A stretch of 64,000 nucleotides of DNA from Amblyomma americanum (Eukaryota > Arthropoda > Arachnida > Ixodida > Ixodidae). Below, piece by piece: positions 22,144 through 33,529 of the stretch (within the stretch, counting starts at the first letter, position 1; each line of letters begins with the position of its first letter). The position numbers and the translations under genes are program-made. The DNA is taken from positions 77,856,324-77,920,323 of the forward strand of contig NC_135506.1 in NCBI RefSeq assembly GCF_052857255.1, read 5' to 3'. The notes beneath the pieces were generated by a model. The model was not told where the DNA came from. It was given only the letters and a program-made list of their open reading frames with translations, and ran no database searches.

Positions 22144-22320
22144 GTTTGGTTTATGAAATTAACGTCCTGAAGCAACTCTCAAGACGCTATTAGGAACGCC
22201 GTAGTAAGATGTTCCGGAAATTTCGACCACCTAGTGTTCTTTAACGTGCACTGACATCGCACAGTACACGAGCCTCTAGAGTTTCGCCTCCACCGAAATT
22301 CGACCGAAAGTACAGTTTAC
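22144..22320 (-). mobile_element. SINE2-type fragment, head missing
   Basis: In reverse orientation: the TTGGTTTGGTTTATG 3' end, GGAACGCCGTAGTAAG, TTTCGACCACCTAGTGTTCT and TTTAACGTGCACTGACATCG, ending near GTTTCGCCTCCACCG. The tRNA-like head is absent, so it is 5'-truncated. It is less decayed than the copies at 5.7-6.2 kb. Confidence 0.75.
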
Positions 22321-22689
22321 AGTATTTGGTTTTTGTCGTAGGTCCTTATGGTCTGCATTCGGCTGGTTGTTTCCGTCCAAGACACTTCGACGTTAACTTT
22401 AGCCTTGCTTATTACAGTTGTTCGAAGGTTGTGGTTCTGTTGCGCCGTTTCGTGTTCTTAGTGCTGGCGGCGAAAACCAACTGCTGCTCTCGTGCGCGAG
22501 GGATCTCATTATAGCCCTTAACTATCGATCGGGATTGTGACGTGGGTGTGAAGGTGGCTTCAGTTTTTTTGTAATGTTGGTGCTTCGTTTGGTTAGAGAG
22601 TTTCCGCGTAATGAGAGCAGAGATTTCGGAGTTGTAGACCACCGCTTCCATGGTGAAGAGGATTGATGCCGCAATTTTTGCCGACGTTA

Positions 22690-23130
22690 AAATGATTGCT
22701 CTTCCGCGTAGGATAGGGACAGCTGAAACAGCGATGTGGTTATGTGTGTAGTCGTCATGGCAGCACCGATAAATGTGGTTGTGATTGGACGGGTTGTATA
22801 TCTAGGTGGTGGGAGTTGTAGTCGGCATCAATTTGTCTTTGAATGGTGTCGTACTCTTGTAGTGAATCGCAGGCATATCTTTTGCAGTGTTCAGTGCCTG
22901 TATTCTTCATGCGTTGCTGTGGTGACGTTGTTAGTGTAGTCCATGTGCCTATGTTCTCCAATGCGGCGCAAAACAGCACGCAACAGCACATGAAATGGTG
23001 ACACACAAGTGAATGTGTTGAAAAGGCGTTTTTCTCGCCCATGAGGAACAACAGGAGTGCCGGCGAATGCACCCAGAGAATTCCATGGCCGCCGTGTCAC
23101 AAGGCGCAGACTGAGCTTTCTAAGAGGATA
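22690..23130 (+). repeat. DR repeat copy with box
   Basis: TAGTCGTCATGGCAGCACCG at 22749 matches the start of the copy at 36-300, and GTGAATGTGTTGAAAAGGCG at about 23010 precedes a box at 23040-23063 (CATGAGGAACAACAGGAGTG). It is the best full-length match between two DR copies in the window, about 310 bp from first motif to box here versus 225 bp in the first copy. Confidence 0.7.
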
Positions 23131-23219
23131 CTACTTTTTATAGGAGTAGAGGGTCTCCACACCGCTGACAGAAACAGGAATGGTACGCCTAAGCGAAAGC
23201 TCTGCAATGGCGAAAATCA

Positions 23220-24240
23220 CCGGTGCATGAATGACAGCAGGAATGACGGCGTTCCTGATGCAGGAGTGGTCATAGTCGTCGTGGCAGATGGAATTACTGC
23301 TACTGTGGTTGTGGAGGGTTGATGCATTGGGTGTAGCACACATTCTCTGTCGTCTGTTGTGTTCCGTTGTGCATGTGGTGTGGGCGAACAGGGTACTGCT
23401 TGAAGAAAAACAATTCCGTAGTCCTTAATTTCTTAACAGACGAACGATGTTAGTAAGGCTGCTTGTCTGTGGAAATCGCTGGTATCGATGCGGTGGTTAA
23501 AGCTTTCCTTGCGGTGTGTTTATGAGTGTAGTTAATGCTGCTAATATTATGGCTGCTGCGGTGATTGTACAGGAAGGGTGCATTGGCACCTAGCCCATGG
23601 TGTTGTCTGCTGGATGTTGTGTTTCCATTGTGCACGTGTCTGTGTGGGGAGAGAGAGGGGTGAGAGGGTCCCCAAAATGTCGGCTTGTAACCGTCAAGAA
23701 GTACAGGAACAGTGGCGCCGCAGAGAATGCACTGAAAATGTGAAGATCACTTATAGATCACTTAGTCTTGAAGGACAGCACAGCGCCCCTGTTCTGTATG
23801 CAGCGGTGGTGTTGAAGCTCTATGGTGTTTTCTACTTGGGATATGCATGTGCTTTAGGTGCAAGTAGTCTTGTGAAGTAGTTTCGCGTGTAAATCGTGGT
23901 GACTGCAATGAGTGGTTGTGCCTGCGCAGGTTGTATGTATTGGTGTCTAGTGCAAGATATTTTCTGCTGGGCTGTGTTCCGTTTGGGAGTGTGGTGTACA
24001 TGTCTAGAGTCGCCTACACTGAGCAAAGCAACCGCCAAAGGAGCACCCAAACCAATTTGTCCAAGAGGCTTAAGTTCACCAATTCATGAAGAACAGTAGG
24101 TGTGCCACCACGATCATCACTTAGGCCACAGCTCCGCGCCTCGAGTTCGAAGCTTGAATTGTGCCAGCAAGCTCCAGAAATGCCAGTGAGTCGGTGACAA
24201 TGAGCCAGGCCCAATTACCTGCAAGAAATTGAAGATTCGG
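23220..24240 (+). repeat. DR cluster: three 5' modules, two boxes, tail
   Basis: A box-like CATGAATGACAGCAGGAATG starts at 23226. Three degenerate copies of a module built around TGCTG...TGTTGTGTTCCGTTGTGCAT...GTGTG occur near 23350, 23600 and 23960. A box follows at 24085 (CATGAAGAACAGTAGGTGTG), then the tail module GAGCCAGGCCCAATTACCTG, CAAGAAATT ending at 24233. This region gives the clearest order of modules: GT-rich part, box, tail. Confidence 0.55.
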
Positions 24241-25769
24241 GTTCAGGATCCGGAAATTTTCCCTCCTTACAGCGTTAATTTTTTTCTCCTGCGAATAAAC
24301 ACTGTAATTTGTTTTTAGAAGATTGCTAAAGCTTTCGGTCTATTTGTGCGCAATTGTATGAGGGGTTTCATTTCCCTTCGTTAACAAATTTGCAAAACAT
24401 CGAAATTGGGAAGTGACTGGACAAAGTAGGTGGCAGATATCAGAGTGGTGCTTAGATATAGACAGCACATTACTCGGCAACTTTCGCATAACACTTCAGG
24501 GTACGTGGGCAGAGCAGCAGAGATTTTTATATCGTCTGCCACAGAAGCGTGAATTCACCGTCTCGGTCCCACGTGGAGCAGAGGTAATTTCTTGCAGTGT
24601 AACGGGGTCTCGCCTAGGATCGCGGATAGAACAAAACCAAGTGCGCGTGCTCATAGCAGCAAAGTCACAGTCAGCCATGACTTGTTTCATTATACCAGAT
24701 TTATGCTCTTGAATTCCTCTAATCGGGGTGCTATATTTCCTCTGTCTGAACCGCAAACTCTGGCGACGTGTGCATATTCTAAAATTAGAGCCTTTAAGAA
24801 AATGGAGTATGTTCAATGAACTCATCTGACATCTTTTAAAACGCTCTCTCCTCAAAGCGATCGTTTCAGGTAGGTAAACGATAAAACCTTTAGTCAAATA
24901 AAACAAATATGCACAGCTAAAAATGTGCTATTCTGATCATATGCTATTCTGCAAAGTACTGAAACCTGAACAGGAGGTTACTAGCAGTCCCTATTTGTGC
25001 TGCTTCAGCCCGCATCGATGATCGATACGATTTTCATCTCAAACTAAACATTTTTTTTTGCATTCCTTGTCAGCACCATCCTCGCAAGTGGCAGAGATTG
25101 TTATTAATGGTTTCAAGACCGGATTCTGACCGGATGTCACTAAATATCCGTAAATTTGCAATGCATTCACATTACTGTTATTCATTTATTCGCAGCCGCA
25201 AGCCTCTTTCCCATTTACTTTTCCGGGTTATTTTTGAGCGCGCTGTGACTGGACGCACCAAGCTCCGAAATTATCGACTGCTTGCTCATAAGCATTTTAA
25301 TCCAATATTACATGCAGGGGCCTCGATCCCTAATGTTAATTAAATAAATACTACATAAAACAGAGAGAACGCCCTTGAATGTTACATTTTTGCTGAAGGC
25401 ATTAAAGAAGCAATATTGATGAAGGCTTGAGGATAAACATTGCTATACAGTGCAGTGCACGGGGCCAGGGCATATGAGAGAACGCTGCCAAACGCGCGAA
25501 TTTCCAGTGTATTTCGTAGCATCTACTCTACGCTAATTACTTTAGGCAAAGGCTAAAATTATGACATTTTTAGAGCAATTGCGGTCTTAAGGAGTCGTGA
25601 TCACCAGCGGCCGTGGCCCATATTTTGTAGCATAAGCTACGCTAGGCTAGTAGAAGCGAGTTACGGCGTGGCTGTCCGAGGCCACAGCTGCGCGCGCGAC
25701 GTAACCATGGCAACCAGCTGCGATGTTCCACAGGTGTTCCGCTGATGCACCGCGCCACACCTATCCTCA
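24241..25769. other. Intergenic, nothing recognised
   Basis: AT-rich. A 136-codon frame on the - strand at 24496-24906 has no motif I recognise and no repeat partner in the window. Nothing else stands out. Confidence 0.45.
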
Positions 25770-25905
25770 AAATGTTTTGCAATTTCCTCTTTCTCCCTTT
25801 CTTATTTACCTCTCTCCTTTATCCCTTATCTTACGGCGCATTTCGGGTGTCTACCAAAATGCGACAATTACTGCGCCATTTCCTTTCCTCAAAAAGCAAA
25901 GAAAA
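25770..25905 (+). mobile_element. SINE1 3' part
   Basis: CCTCTCTCCTTTATCCCTTA, TCTTACGGCGCATTTCGGGT and GCGCCATTTCCTTTCCTCAA follow the SINE1 3' body. The head and middle are missing. It is the only clear SINE1 copy before 42 kb. Confidence 0.8.
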
Positions 25906-25969
25906 TTCAGGGGGCACTTCTGCGATCTAAAGTCCGCGTGGCGAAAGCCTTCGGCGGTGCGTGGGACAA

Positions 25970-26450
25970 CTTGGGTGTGACCCGGGCCAAATTTGGGGTT
26001 GGTGTTTCGCCGTAGTCCAATTAGGCTGAGCATCGATTTTCGTGCAAATCAGCCAAGGTCAAATGTCGGGGTAGACCCCGGCCCAAGTTTGGCGGTCACC
26101 GTGGACATCGATTTTGGTGCAAATCGGCAGAGGTCAAATCTACGGAGTGACCCGAGCCAAATTTGGGGGTCACCATGGTGTTCGTCGTAGTCGAATTAGG
26201 CTGGACATCGATTTTGGCGCAAATCGACCAAGGTAAAAATTTCGGGTTGACCCAGGCCAAATTTGGGGATCAGCATGGTGTTCGCTATAGCCTACTTAGG
26301 CTGGAGATCGATTTTTGTGCAAATCAGCGAAGGTCAAATTTCGGGTGTGACCCGGGCCAAATTTGGGGGCCACGATGGGGTTCGCCATAGTTGAATTAGG
26401 CTGGACATCGATATTGGTTCAAATCGGCCGAGGTCAAAGTGTGGGTATGA
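25970..26450 (+). repeat. 100-bp tandem array, about 4.7 units
   Basis: CATCGATTTT or a near variant recurs at 26031, 26106, 26206, 26306 and 26406, so three periods are exactly 100 bp and the first is 75 bp (a deletion). Each unit contains GGTCAAATTTCGGGTGACCC, GGGCCAAATTTGGGGGTCAC and TTAGGCTGGACATCGATTTT. The GTGACCCGGGCCAAATTTGG core is itself partly palindromic. No coding sense. Confidence 0.9.
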
Positions 26451-27430
26451 CGTCGCTTCCGTTGCGTGACTTCCGGTTGGCCATGTAATGGACGGACACG
26501 ATCTCGATTGGGAGTATGAGCCGCTGGCGTTCATTGGGTTGATTGGCTTTGTCATCGTTGTTGATGCAGTTCATTTTCACGAAACGAAAGGCGCACAACT
26601 TTGGTCCCTGGGTCAGTACACGCCTCAAGCACGCTTTCATGTAGGTGGCATTGGTGTTCAACGACCAAAACCTGCTTTGATTGCGTTCCGCAAAATGGAC
26701 AGGCAGCGCGCCCACACTGCCACCTTAGAAGGTGGCAGTTAAATGTTGATCGCGAGAGGTTCGTCACCTAATGAACGCTGCGCTGCGGCCTACTGCTACA
26801 GTGTTCACACACACCGCTGTCTGCCACAACGCTGTCAGCTCTAATGCTGCAACCCACATCTCTCTACTCTCACCACCGCCACATATGTACCTCAAAGCGC
26901 GATTGAGGAATCCACTGACACAGGGAGTCAGCTATGCGTCCTTTCTTCCCTCAAAATCATGGAAGACCTGAATGTTGTCAACGCCAACGCCAATGAGCAC
27001 AACGAACACTGACAGCTTTCGCTCTGTACATCCTGGATTAGTTGAGCTAGTCCACATTCATTTTTGGTGCTCCTTCAGAAAAAACCCAATTAATGGTGCT
27101 CAAAATGAAGTTAACATTTTTAACGTTCGACAGCTGCAGCTATAGCCACCACTACAGACGCGCCTGCACTGTAAATGCGGAATCATACGATTTGAGTCAC
27201 TTCATAATATTTCGATCGGCACGTAGGCCTTAGTACGTGACAGCTGCGCCTACTTTGCGATGTGTGTGGCAACTGCGGTTATAAAGATTTTTTTTTCTTA
27301 GTGGTCTCGCTGCTCCTGAACTCACAGGATTTGTTCCTCCTGCTTTCTACGTTTAAGAAAATAAGCAAAAACTCACGGTTGCTGAACTCCCGACGATATC
27401 CGTAAGGAGCTGCCTCTAATGGCGCCGCTG
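26451..27430. other. Intergenic, no supported gene
   Basis: A frame of 84 codons at 26488-26742 starts with a chance-like DGHDLDWEYE, discussed among the rejected items. A short hairpin CTGCCACC TTAGA AGGTGGCAG lies at about 26718-26740. Nothing else recognised. Confidence 0.4.
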
Positions 27431-28170
27431 CCGAAGCCGCAGCCATGAAGACGAAGTCTTGCTCGCAGTGACGGCTATCTCATGCCCTGCACATCATTTG
27501 CCGGGACTCAACGCTCGTGCCCGTCCTTGCTTCCCGAATGTAGTCTGTGATGGCGCAGTACTCTTACTACCAGCAGCTATGGAGCTCCAGGCGGGGCTTG
27601 TTCACGTAACTGCTCTTGGATCACAGCAGTTGTCTTCACCGAGCTGACTCGATTTTTGATGTTGTGCAGATGTTATGCAGTATTGTACTTCATTTACCAC
27701 CAGTCGATGAGCGTGTCTGTTGTGGGGGTGGCGTCATGTCTGTGTTGCTTGTCTTTGCTTTTGTCCATGGCGACGCTAACTGCAGCTGTCGTCTGTGAAG
27801 TTATGGTTGTCGCTGCGATAGTCGTCGCGTCCGTGTGTGCCTCTGTGTATCTGCAGTTCCTGCTTTCTGGAAGCGTCTGTCTCGCGGTGGCCACCTTCTA
27901 ACAGAGCAGGCATACACCAGAGGTTCGGGTGATCTTGAGGTGGGACTGTTGGTCACTTCCGCCGGTATGAAAAACAGAAGCAGTGCCCGATAGCTTGAAG
28001 AGGAGAGCACTCGTGTTCAGAGCGCAGTCTGTACAACTTGTCCATAGGTCTTCTTTGATAGCCGTGGAGCCTGGGCTGGCTTGTTGCACACACAAATCCA
28101 AGCAGAAGTCCGGGAGCACAGGAAGCAGGAGTACTATTGGTCCGATAACCTGCAGGGAATTGACGTCTAA
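27431..28170 (+). repeat. Weak DR-like copy
   Basis: GT-rich stretch with GTCGTCGCGTCCGTGTGTGC near 27820 and a tail-like GATAACCTGCAGGGAATTGA at about 28144. A weak box-like GGAAGCAGGAGTACTATTGG lies at about 28122. The match to other copies is partial, so this is a tentative member. Confidence 0.3.
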
Positions 28171-29030
28171 ATTACTTTTATAGAATTGCAAGAACATTAT
28201 CTGCTTGTGGGCAGCAATAATTCAGCACTGCGCACCACTGGATGCCGTCAGGAGTTTCGAAAAGCTGATTACAAATGATGCCATTTGGCACATGTTGCGC
28301 TTGCTGCCGATCTGCCGACCTAAACTCTTGTGCTTTGGTCACGTCGTTTTTAACACGAGCTTTATCCACCACAACTTCTTAACGTGCCATGGCTAAGACT
28401 GAAGCAATCTTTCTCGTACTGCTTCGTCCTGACATCAAACTAAGAAATACGGCTTAGATTATTCATCGGTGAGCACTATCGTGGAAAGGAGGTGCGCTGC
28501 AAAAGGATAGCTCAAATTAGTGTCCTGAAGCCCTTACACATTCAAACCGACAGTAAAAAAATTGTTGCAGTTATGTTAATACTGTGACGCATTTGGAGCA
28601 GAGCTCTCCGAACAATCACAGGCGCCACTTCCAATGACACGAAACGCGTCTGCAAACCGGGATTAGCCCACCGGCCTAGTCAGCAGTCACGGCTGAGAGG
28701 TGCAGGCTGAGTTAGTACTTACCGTTCCCTTTTTTCCGGTGGGATCTCAAGATGCGGATCCTTGATGCCACCAGGAGAGTTGCATTCCGCAGTGCGCACA
28801 ACCTTTTCTTCGTTTCAATGGTTCTGCCCTCCAGGAGCGTAATTGTAGCACTTGTCTTCGTGGTGCCTGTGTCTGTAGCTTCGGTCGTTAATAAACGCAT
28901 GCAAATTACATAGCCTTTGGTCGTTTTGTGAGCTAGGCGTTTTAGGACCTCAGTATAAAGGTTATTCCCTGCGGTGACTTAAACTGGGCAGCAGTGGCGT
29001 TCGTGATGCTTCTCTTCCTGTAGCCTTCAT
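28171..29030. other. Intergenic, nothing recognised
   Basis: No credible frame or repeat. Frames up to about 64 codons on both strands, without motifs. Confidence 0.4.
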
Positions 29031-29229
29031 GTTTTGAATGTATTCCTGCAGTGGGTGTAGTTTTCTGTACAACGTTACTCGTGTCTGTTCTGAGGTGCCA
29101 TTGCTTCGCATCACTACGTGGTCCAATTTTTAGCTCTCCTCATACCAATAATGCTTTAGTTTGAAGCTGTTGTCTGCTTGCTTTGAAGCTGCTCTGTGTT
29201 CATTTATTTGTGAAGTGCCATTGCTTTGG

Positions 29230-29480
29230 TGTCTCACGTTTAACATATTTCTACCCAAGGTCGTGGTGCGTGCAAGGTGTGTGTGTGTGGGTGGTGGGGG
29301 GTATGTTGGATGCCACGAACATGAGGAATAGTATCAGCGCCGCCCCGCGGCATTAATAGCCACTAGCAAGAAGAACAATAGGAGCACTGCTGCGGGAGCC
29401 AAGGGAGGGTCTTTCGGATCTAGGTGCAGTGAATCCGCCGGACTAACGCTGGACCCACTGGATCTCTGATCAGACACCTT
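29230..29480 (+). repeat. DR copy with two boxes 47 bp apart
   Basis: A GT-rich run (GTGTGTGTGTGTGGGTGGTG at about 29276) is followed by boxes at 29320 (CATGAGGAATAGTATCAGCG) and 29367 (CAAGAAGAACAATAGGAGCA). On the - strand both again read as hydrophobic AALILFLM and AVLLLFF runs, but here the spacing shifts the frame. Confidence 0.55.
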
Positions 29481-30789
29481 TAACAGCCGTTAGTTAAAAG
29501 CTGGACGTAAACAACCTTCGGCGTGCTGACTGCTCTTGGCTTGGCTCCCAAGCCACGTCACCCTGCTACACTTAAGCCTTGAGTCTATGGGATAGGGATG
29601 CTCGTGGTGATGCTGTTGTCGTTTGCATGGGTTGATCATCCTAGTGGCCACCATGCAACGGTATAGTTTTAAAGACTTCTTCAAGAGTCCTGCCGTGTCG
29701 ATCCTTGAGGCTCTCACTCTAGTTCTAGCTGAGCAGTCATATTGTACTAGCTTTGGTTTTTGGTTTTATTGTGCAAGTGAGACTTAGGCCAGAGAGCGCC
29801 AAAACGATGTTTCATTTAGTGGTTGCTCTTGGCATACTACATGAAATAGAATGATATACTACGTATAATAAGATTAAAACCCCAGCGCACAGAAAATGTA
29901 AAACTAAAGCATTCCTACATAGGTAACTATATGCAGGTTTAAAACAAACTGCAGTAAACAAGCAGATTGGAAGGCCTTGCCAAGAGCAAGCGGACGGGGA
30001 GTTTCCTCCCACCGTGCATGGCTACGGAGCCCTCTTGTCTGTGGCAAGGTAGCCTTTCAGCAAGAAACCGCGAAAAAAACGCTATATGCTCTTTAAGGTC
30101 CCACTGCTATCAACGCAATCCATAACCTGGCAAGATTGTGTAATTGTGTGATAACAACAGCCAAAGGATAGGGCGATCTGTGAACACTTGCGAAGGGAGT
30201 CTTACGATGCGTTTCTCTTGGTAAGGATTTGTGTAACTGAGCGCGGGCCACTCAACTACTTTCACTCCAGCAGTTGATCTCTGAAACGTTAAGTACACTG
30301 TGTAGTATGTGTCACATTCGCAGTGTGGAATGAGTAACTTTGCAGGATTGTTTCTTTTGGTGGAAATCCTTCCCTACATTTAAAATAGGTTTGTGAGCTT
30401 TTGTGTCGGCGTTGTTCGTGCGATTGCTTCAATAGGGTTCCTTGGGCATCACGAATGTTGTCTTTGCTGTCTTTACAATCTTTTTGGTGCTAATATTTTT
30501 AACGTTAGGTGATGTGATTGTGTCAGTGGTTGCGCAGCCTGTACTTGTAGCTGTTTGCTGTGGTCGCTGTTATGTCTCAGGGTGATGTTTAACGTGGTTG
30601 TGCACACGCATTCGATGAAACCTGTCTCCTATATACCTTGTATGCACTTCCTCGTTCGCTTGGCTGTTTCTGCGCTTGTACTGCTTGTATTGTTGTGGAC
30701 ACAGTGTTTATGGTTTTTGTGTGATTATGCGTTGTCAGATGTTGGGTCAGCTTCTCAGATGATCATACTTGCTGTGAGTGTCGGTGTAG
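29481..30789. other. Intergenic, partly GT-rich DR-like
   Basis: No gene. From about 30380 the sequence becomes GT-rich (GATTGTGTCAGTGGTTGCGC and similar) and probably belongs to the upstream part of the DR copy that follows. Confidence 0.35.
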
Positions 30790-31030
30790 GAAGCGAGGTA
30801 GGAGGCCACCGAAGGCATGAGGAACAGCACCAGTGCCGCCTTGGGGGAACGGCCAGGGGCGCACACAACCGCGAACAAAGAGAACAGGAGAAGTGCTGCC
30901 AGGGCCACCGAACACCAGTCCCTTGGCGCTCTGGAGATGTCGAGAAATGGGCATGGACGGCTTGGCAAAGCTCCGTCAGCAGCTGAGTCTGCAGGCCTCG
31001 CCACAGGTGATCTGTATTGCTGCAAAAACG
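30790..31030 (+). repeat. DR copy with two boxes 60 bp apart
   Basis: Boxes start at 30816 (CATGAGGAACAGCACCAGTG) and 30876 (CAAAGAGAACAGGAGAAGTG), both followed by CTGCC or CGCC. On the - strand they lie in one frame (30747-31025), reading LAALLLF, about 20 residues, then KAALVLFLMP. The downstream part ends with GGTGATCTGTATTGCTGCAA, a possible decayed tail module. Confidence 0.65.
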
Positions 31031-32460
31031 AAGCGCCGACCCATTTCAGTAAGCTTTACGTTGACCAGCCGCCACTGCCCTAGCAGCGTACGGCATCGGC
31101 CTAACATTGGTAACATATCGCCAAAGCCTGGTCTTTTGTAAGACCGGTCTTGACCAAAATATGTTCAACAATGGTCCGATGCTCTGTGCTGCCCGGACGC
31201 GCTTCCCGCCCAAAGTAGTGGGATTCACTCCCAGCAGCAGCGGACGCGCTTTGGCGGAGGTAGAGCACGAAACGCGCCTTTGTGCTGTCCCATATGCGTC
31301 ACTAGGCGTCATACAAGCTCAGTATAGTTGAAATTGGGAGTTCAAGCCTTGGGCCAGCCTTATAGCATGCGTCCACCTAGGGGACATTGAATGCCACGTA
31401 GCGCTCATGGGAAATTAATTTCTTGGTTGTAGATCGCCAGAATTGAACAAAGAAATCAGGCAAACCGTAGCAGAGCGCCAATCTATGCTCATCGAATTAA
31501 TGATGGTTCGTTTTCAGCCTTCTAGGATGCAGGAAAAAAAGTCAGTATCAAGAAGTTTTTATATACTCTTTAAATTCGCGTGGTATGGTTGCTAACAAAA
31601 GATAAATAAGGTAGCTTTTTCACCAAAATATTCAGTGGGATGTTTCATTGGAAATTTGTCCAGCATGTTCAGAAGCGATTATACCAGCGGATTTCATGGT
31701 CTCAGTTATCTGAGCTTAGAACGAATGCACTGAGATTACGCATAGAAAGAATTAACGTGCTCAGCGTGCTCACTCGTTTTCCTGCTAACATGTCGCTGGA
31801 GCGCAAGTGCCACCGCGTTACAAGGAATCAAATGCTTACTTAAGCTGCAAAGCAGAAACTGCGTTTTCGCGCTCTTGTTTCAACATTACGATTAAGCAAT
31901 GCGAAGCGTCTGTGCTCATCGCAGCTTCATCACTGTGACCGCTGGTCTCTCTATGCATTATGCTTTTGTGAACGAGCCAAGTTACTTCCTTAAAAGAGCT
32001 CAATAAAGGAATCGCGAAACAAAACTTATGTAGAAATTGCTCACCATGCTGAGCATGACCATACTGAACATTTGGCCTACAGTCAAGCGTTGTACGCAGC
32101 AACTAGTTTTTTAACTCCACTTGTCTAAGATATATGCTCTTCTTCAGGCCGAGTTGAAAGGAGCACGAACGCAACATCCAAGAACCTGTAAAAAGGAACC
32201 AACCAACCCACCATTGTACTGCCTAGCGGAAGAGCCTTGACACCACTCTCTAACAGAGCAACCAGTCAAAAGCATTCTAGTCCTATAGCGCTCTCTCTAC
32301 AGTGAAGTGTAATAAACTCCTTAGCTTATGATGTTCACAAAAAATAAATATCCAGCGTGACAGTACTATTGCGCTCCCATTCCGAAAAAAAAACTACGAT
32401 AGAAGCGAAATAGCACAGTATTAGCCCTGAATGGGCCGCTGATACTCCCTTTGCGATTAT
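31031..32460. other. Intergenic, nothing recognised
   Basis: No supported gene. A GAGGTAGAGCACGAAACGCG segment near 31257 faintly recalls a SINE body but is too short to call. Confidence 0.4.
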
Positions 32461-32469
32461 AAAACCAGT

Positions 32470-32675
32470 AGGTGTGAAATAGGTTTTCAGTTTGATTTCA
32501 TGGGCGTAAACCTTTTGGTCTGTATACATTTGGCGGGTGCTATACGTACTAAAGACAATGGCGGTCGATGACTGCTCTCTACATGTGGAATAGAAGAAGC
32601 TCCTCAGTCCAAATCACTTCAGGCTATCGTAGATGTGAAATAGGCTTTTAGTTTTATTTCATGGGATCTAAAGTT
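32470..32675. repeat. Direct repeat about 158 bp apart
   Basis: GTAGGTGTGAAATAGGTTTT followed by CAGTTTGATTTCATGGG at 32469-32506 recurs as GTAGATGTGAAATAGGCTTT, TAGTTTTATTTCATGGG at 32629-32665. The second copy abuts the SINE at 32660-32880. It could be a local duplication. Confidence 0.7.
32507..32549 (+). repeat. Single end of the small inverted-repeat element
   Basis: GTAAACCTTTTGGTCTGTAT followed by ACATTTGGCGGGTGCTATAC resembles the right end of the element at 32977-33188 in the same orientation. It may be a solo end or the remnant of a second copy. Confidence 0.55.
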
Positions 32676-32880
32676 CAAAAGCACGTCAAGCTATGTGGGA
32701 CGCCGTAGTGGAAGGCTCGGAAATATTCTGACGACCCGGGGCTCTTTAACGTGCACAAACGCACAGCACACGAGCCTCAACATTTCGCCTGCATTGAAAT
32801 GCGACCGCTGCGGCAGGGGTCGAACCCGCGTCTTTTGGGTCAGCAGACGAGCGTTATAACCACTGAGCCACTTCGACTGC
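32660..32880 (-). mobile_element. SINE2-type copy with tRNA-like head
   Basis: In reverse orientation: GGGACGCCGTAGTGGAAGG, GGGGCTCTTTAACGTGCAC, CACACGAGCCTCAACATTTC, then the head with a box B-like GGTCGAACCC and a box A-like complement near AACCACTGAGCCACTTCGA. It has both pol III boxes, although internal divergence suggests it is old. Confidence 0.8.
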
Positions 32881-32976
32881 TGAGAACTGAAACTGATCTG
32901 AGCTTAAAAGGCATCGATGAAATAGCAGCGCTGAACATCGAGAGGTTCTCGTCCTAACCACTGTCTGTAGTATGTA

Positions 32977-33188
32977 TAGCACCCCTCAAAAGTATACAGT
33001 CCAAAGGGTTTGCTTCTAAGCTGTTTATCGGGGCTCCCTAGCATATATGGCACTCCAAAGCTTTAGAATTTGGGACGCGATGCCATTGCTCTTTTGAGAG
33101 GTTATGGTTTCTGAGGGTGCATAACGAGCCATGCAGCAGGATTCACCAGCAAACCCCTTGGGCTGTATACATTTGAAGGGGGGTGTAA
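32977..33188. mobile_element. Small inverted-repeat element (MITE-like), 212 bp
   Basis: The left end (32977-33018: TAGCACCCCTCAAAAGTATA, CAGTCCAAAGGGTTTGCT) is an inverted copy of the right end (33148-33188: AGCAAACCCCTTGGGCTGTA, TACATTTGAAGGGGGGTG). The arms are roughly 38-40 bp with several mismatches, and there is no coding capacity between them. The layout suggests a non-autonomous DNA transposon, but I cannot name a superfamily; a TA duplication is possible at TATAGCACC but unclear on the right. Confidence 0.6.
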
Positions 33189-33529
33189 ACATGAACACTG
33201 CTGCATATAAAATGAGAGTTAGCTATCCTAAAGGCGTCCGCGTGTAAGTCGCTCCACGAATAATATCTAACACGAGACCCATTTTTTCCTGTATCTTTCC
33301 ATAGAGCATTTCGTCTCTATCACGTCCAGTGAGTGCATTTCCATTTCCGCCACGGATCGCAAGCGCGTAAAGTGACCCTCACAGCAACGTTTCCCGACAA
33401 AGTTACTACTTTTAGTTTCCCGCCTCTGCAATAGCGTTGAACATGAACTATGCTCACCGGTATTCTGTCGTGGCAGACGCCGACCCATTTTAGCACTGCT
33501 TCGTTTACCACTTGCGTTTGACTCCGTCT
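33189..33529. other. Intergenic, nothing recognised
   Basis: Short stretch without repeats or frames that I can support. Confidence 0.4.

Noticed and set aside
26488..26742. DGHDLDWEYE at the start of an 84-codon frame, like the catalytic motif of family 18 chitinases
   Set aside because: His occupies a place where the family has a hydrophobic residue, nothing around it resembles a chitinase, and a tandem array precedes it. Ten matching residues alone are not enough; a protein search of the flanks would decide.
31190..31330. SINE-like segment
   Set aside because: Only about 40 bp recall the SINE body, without head or 3' end.
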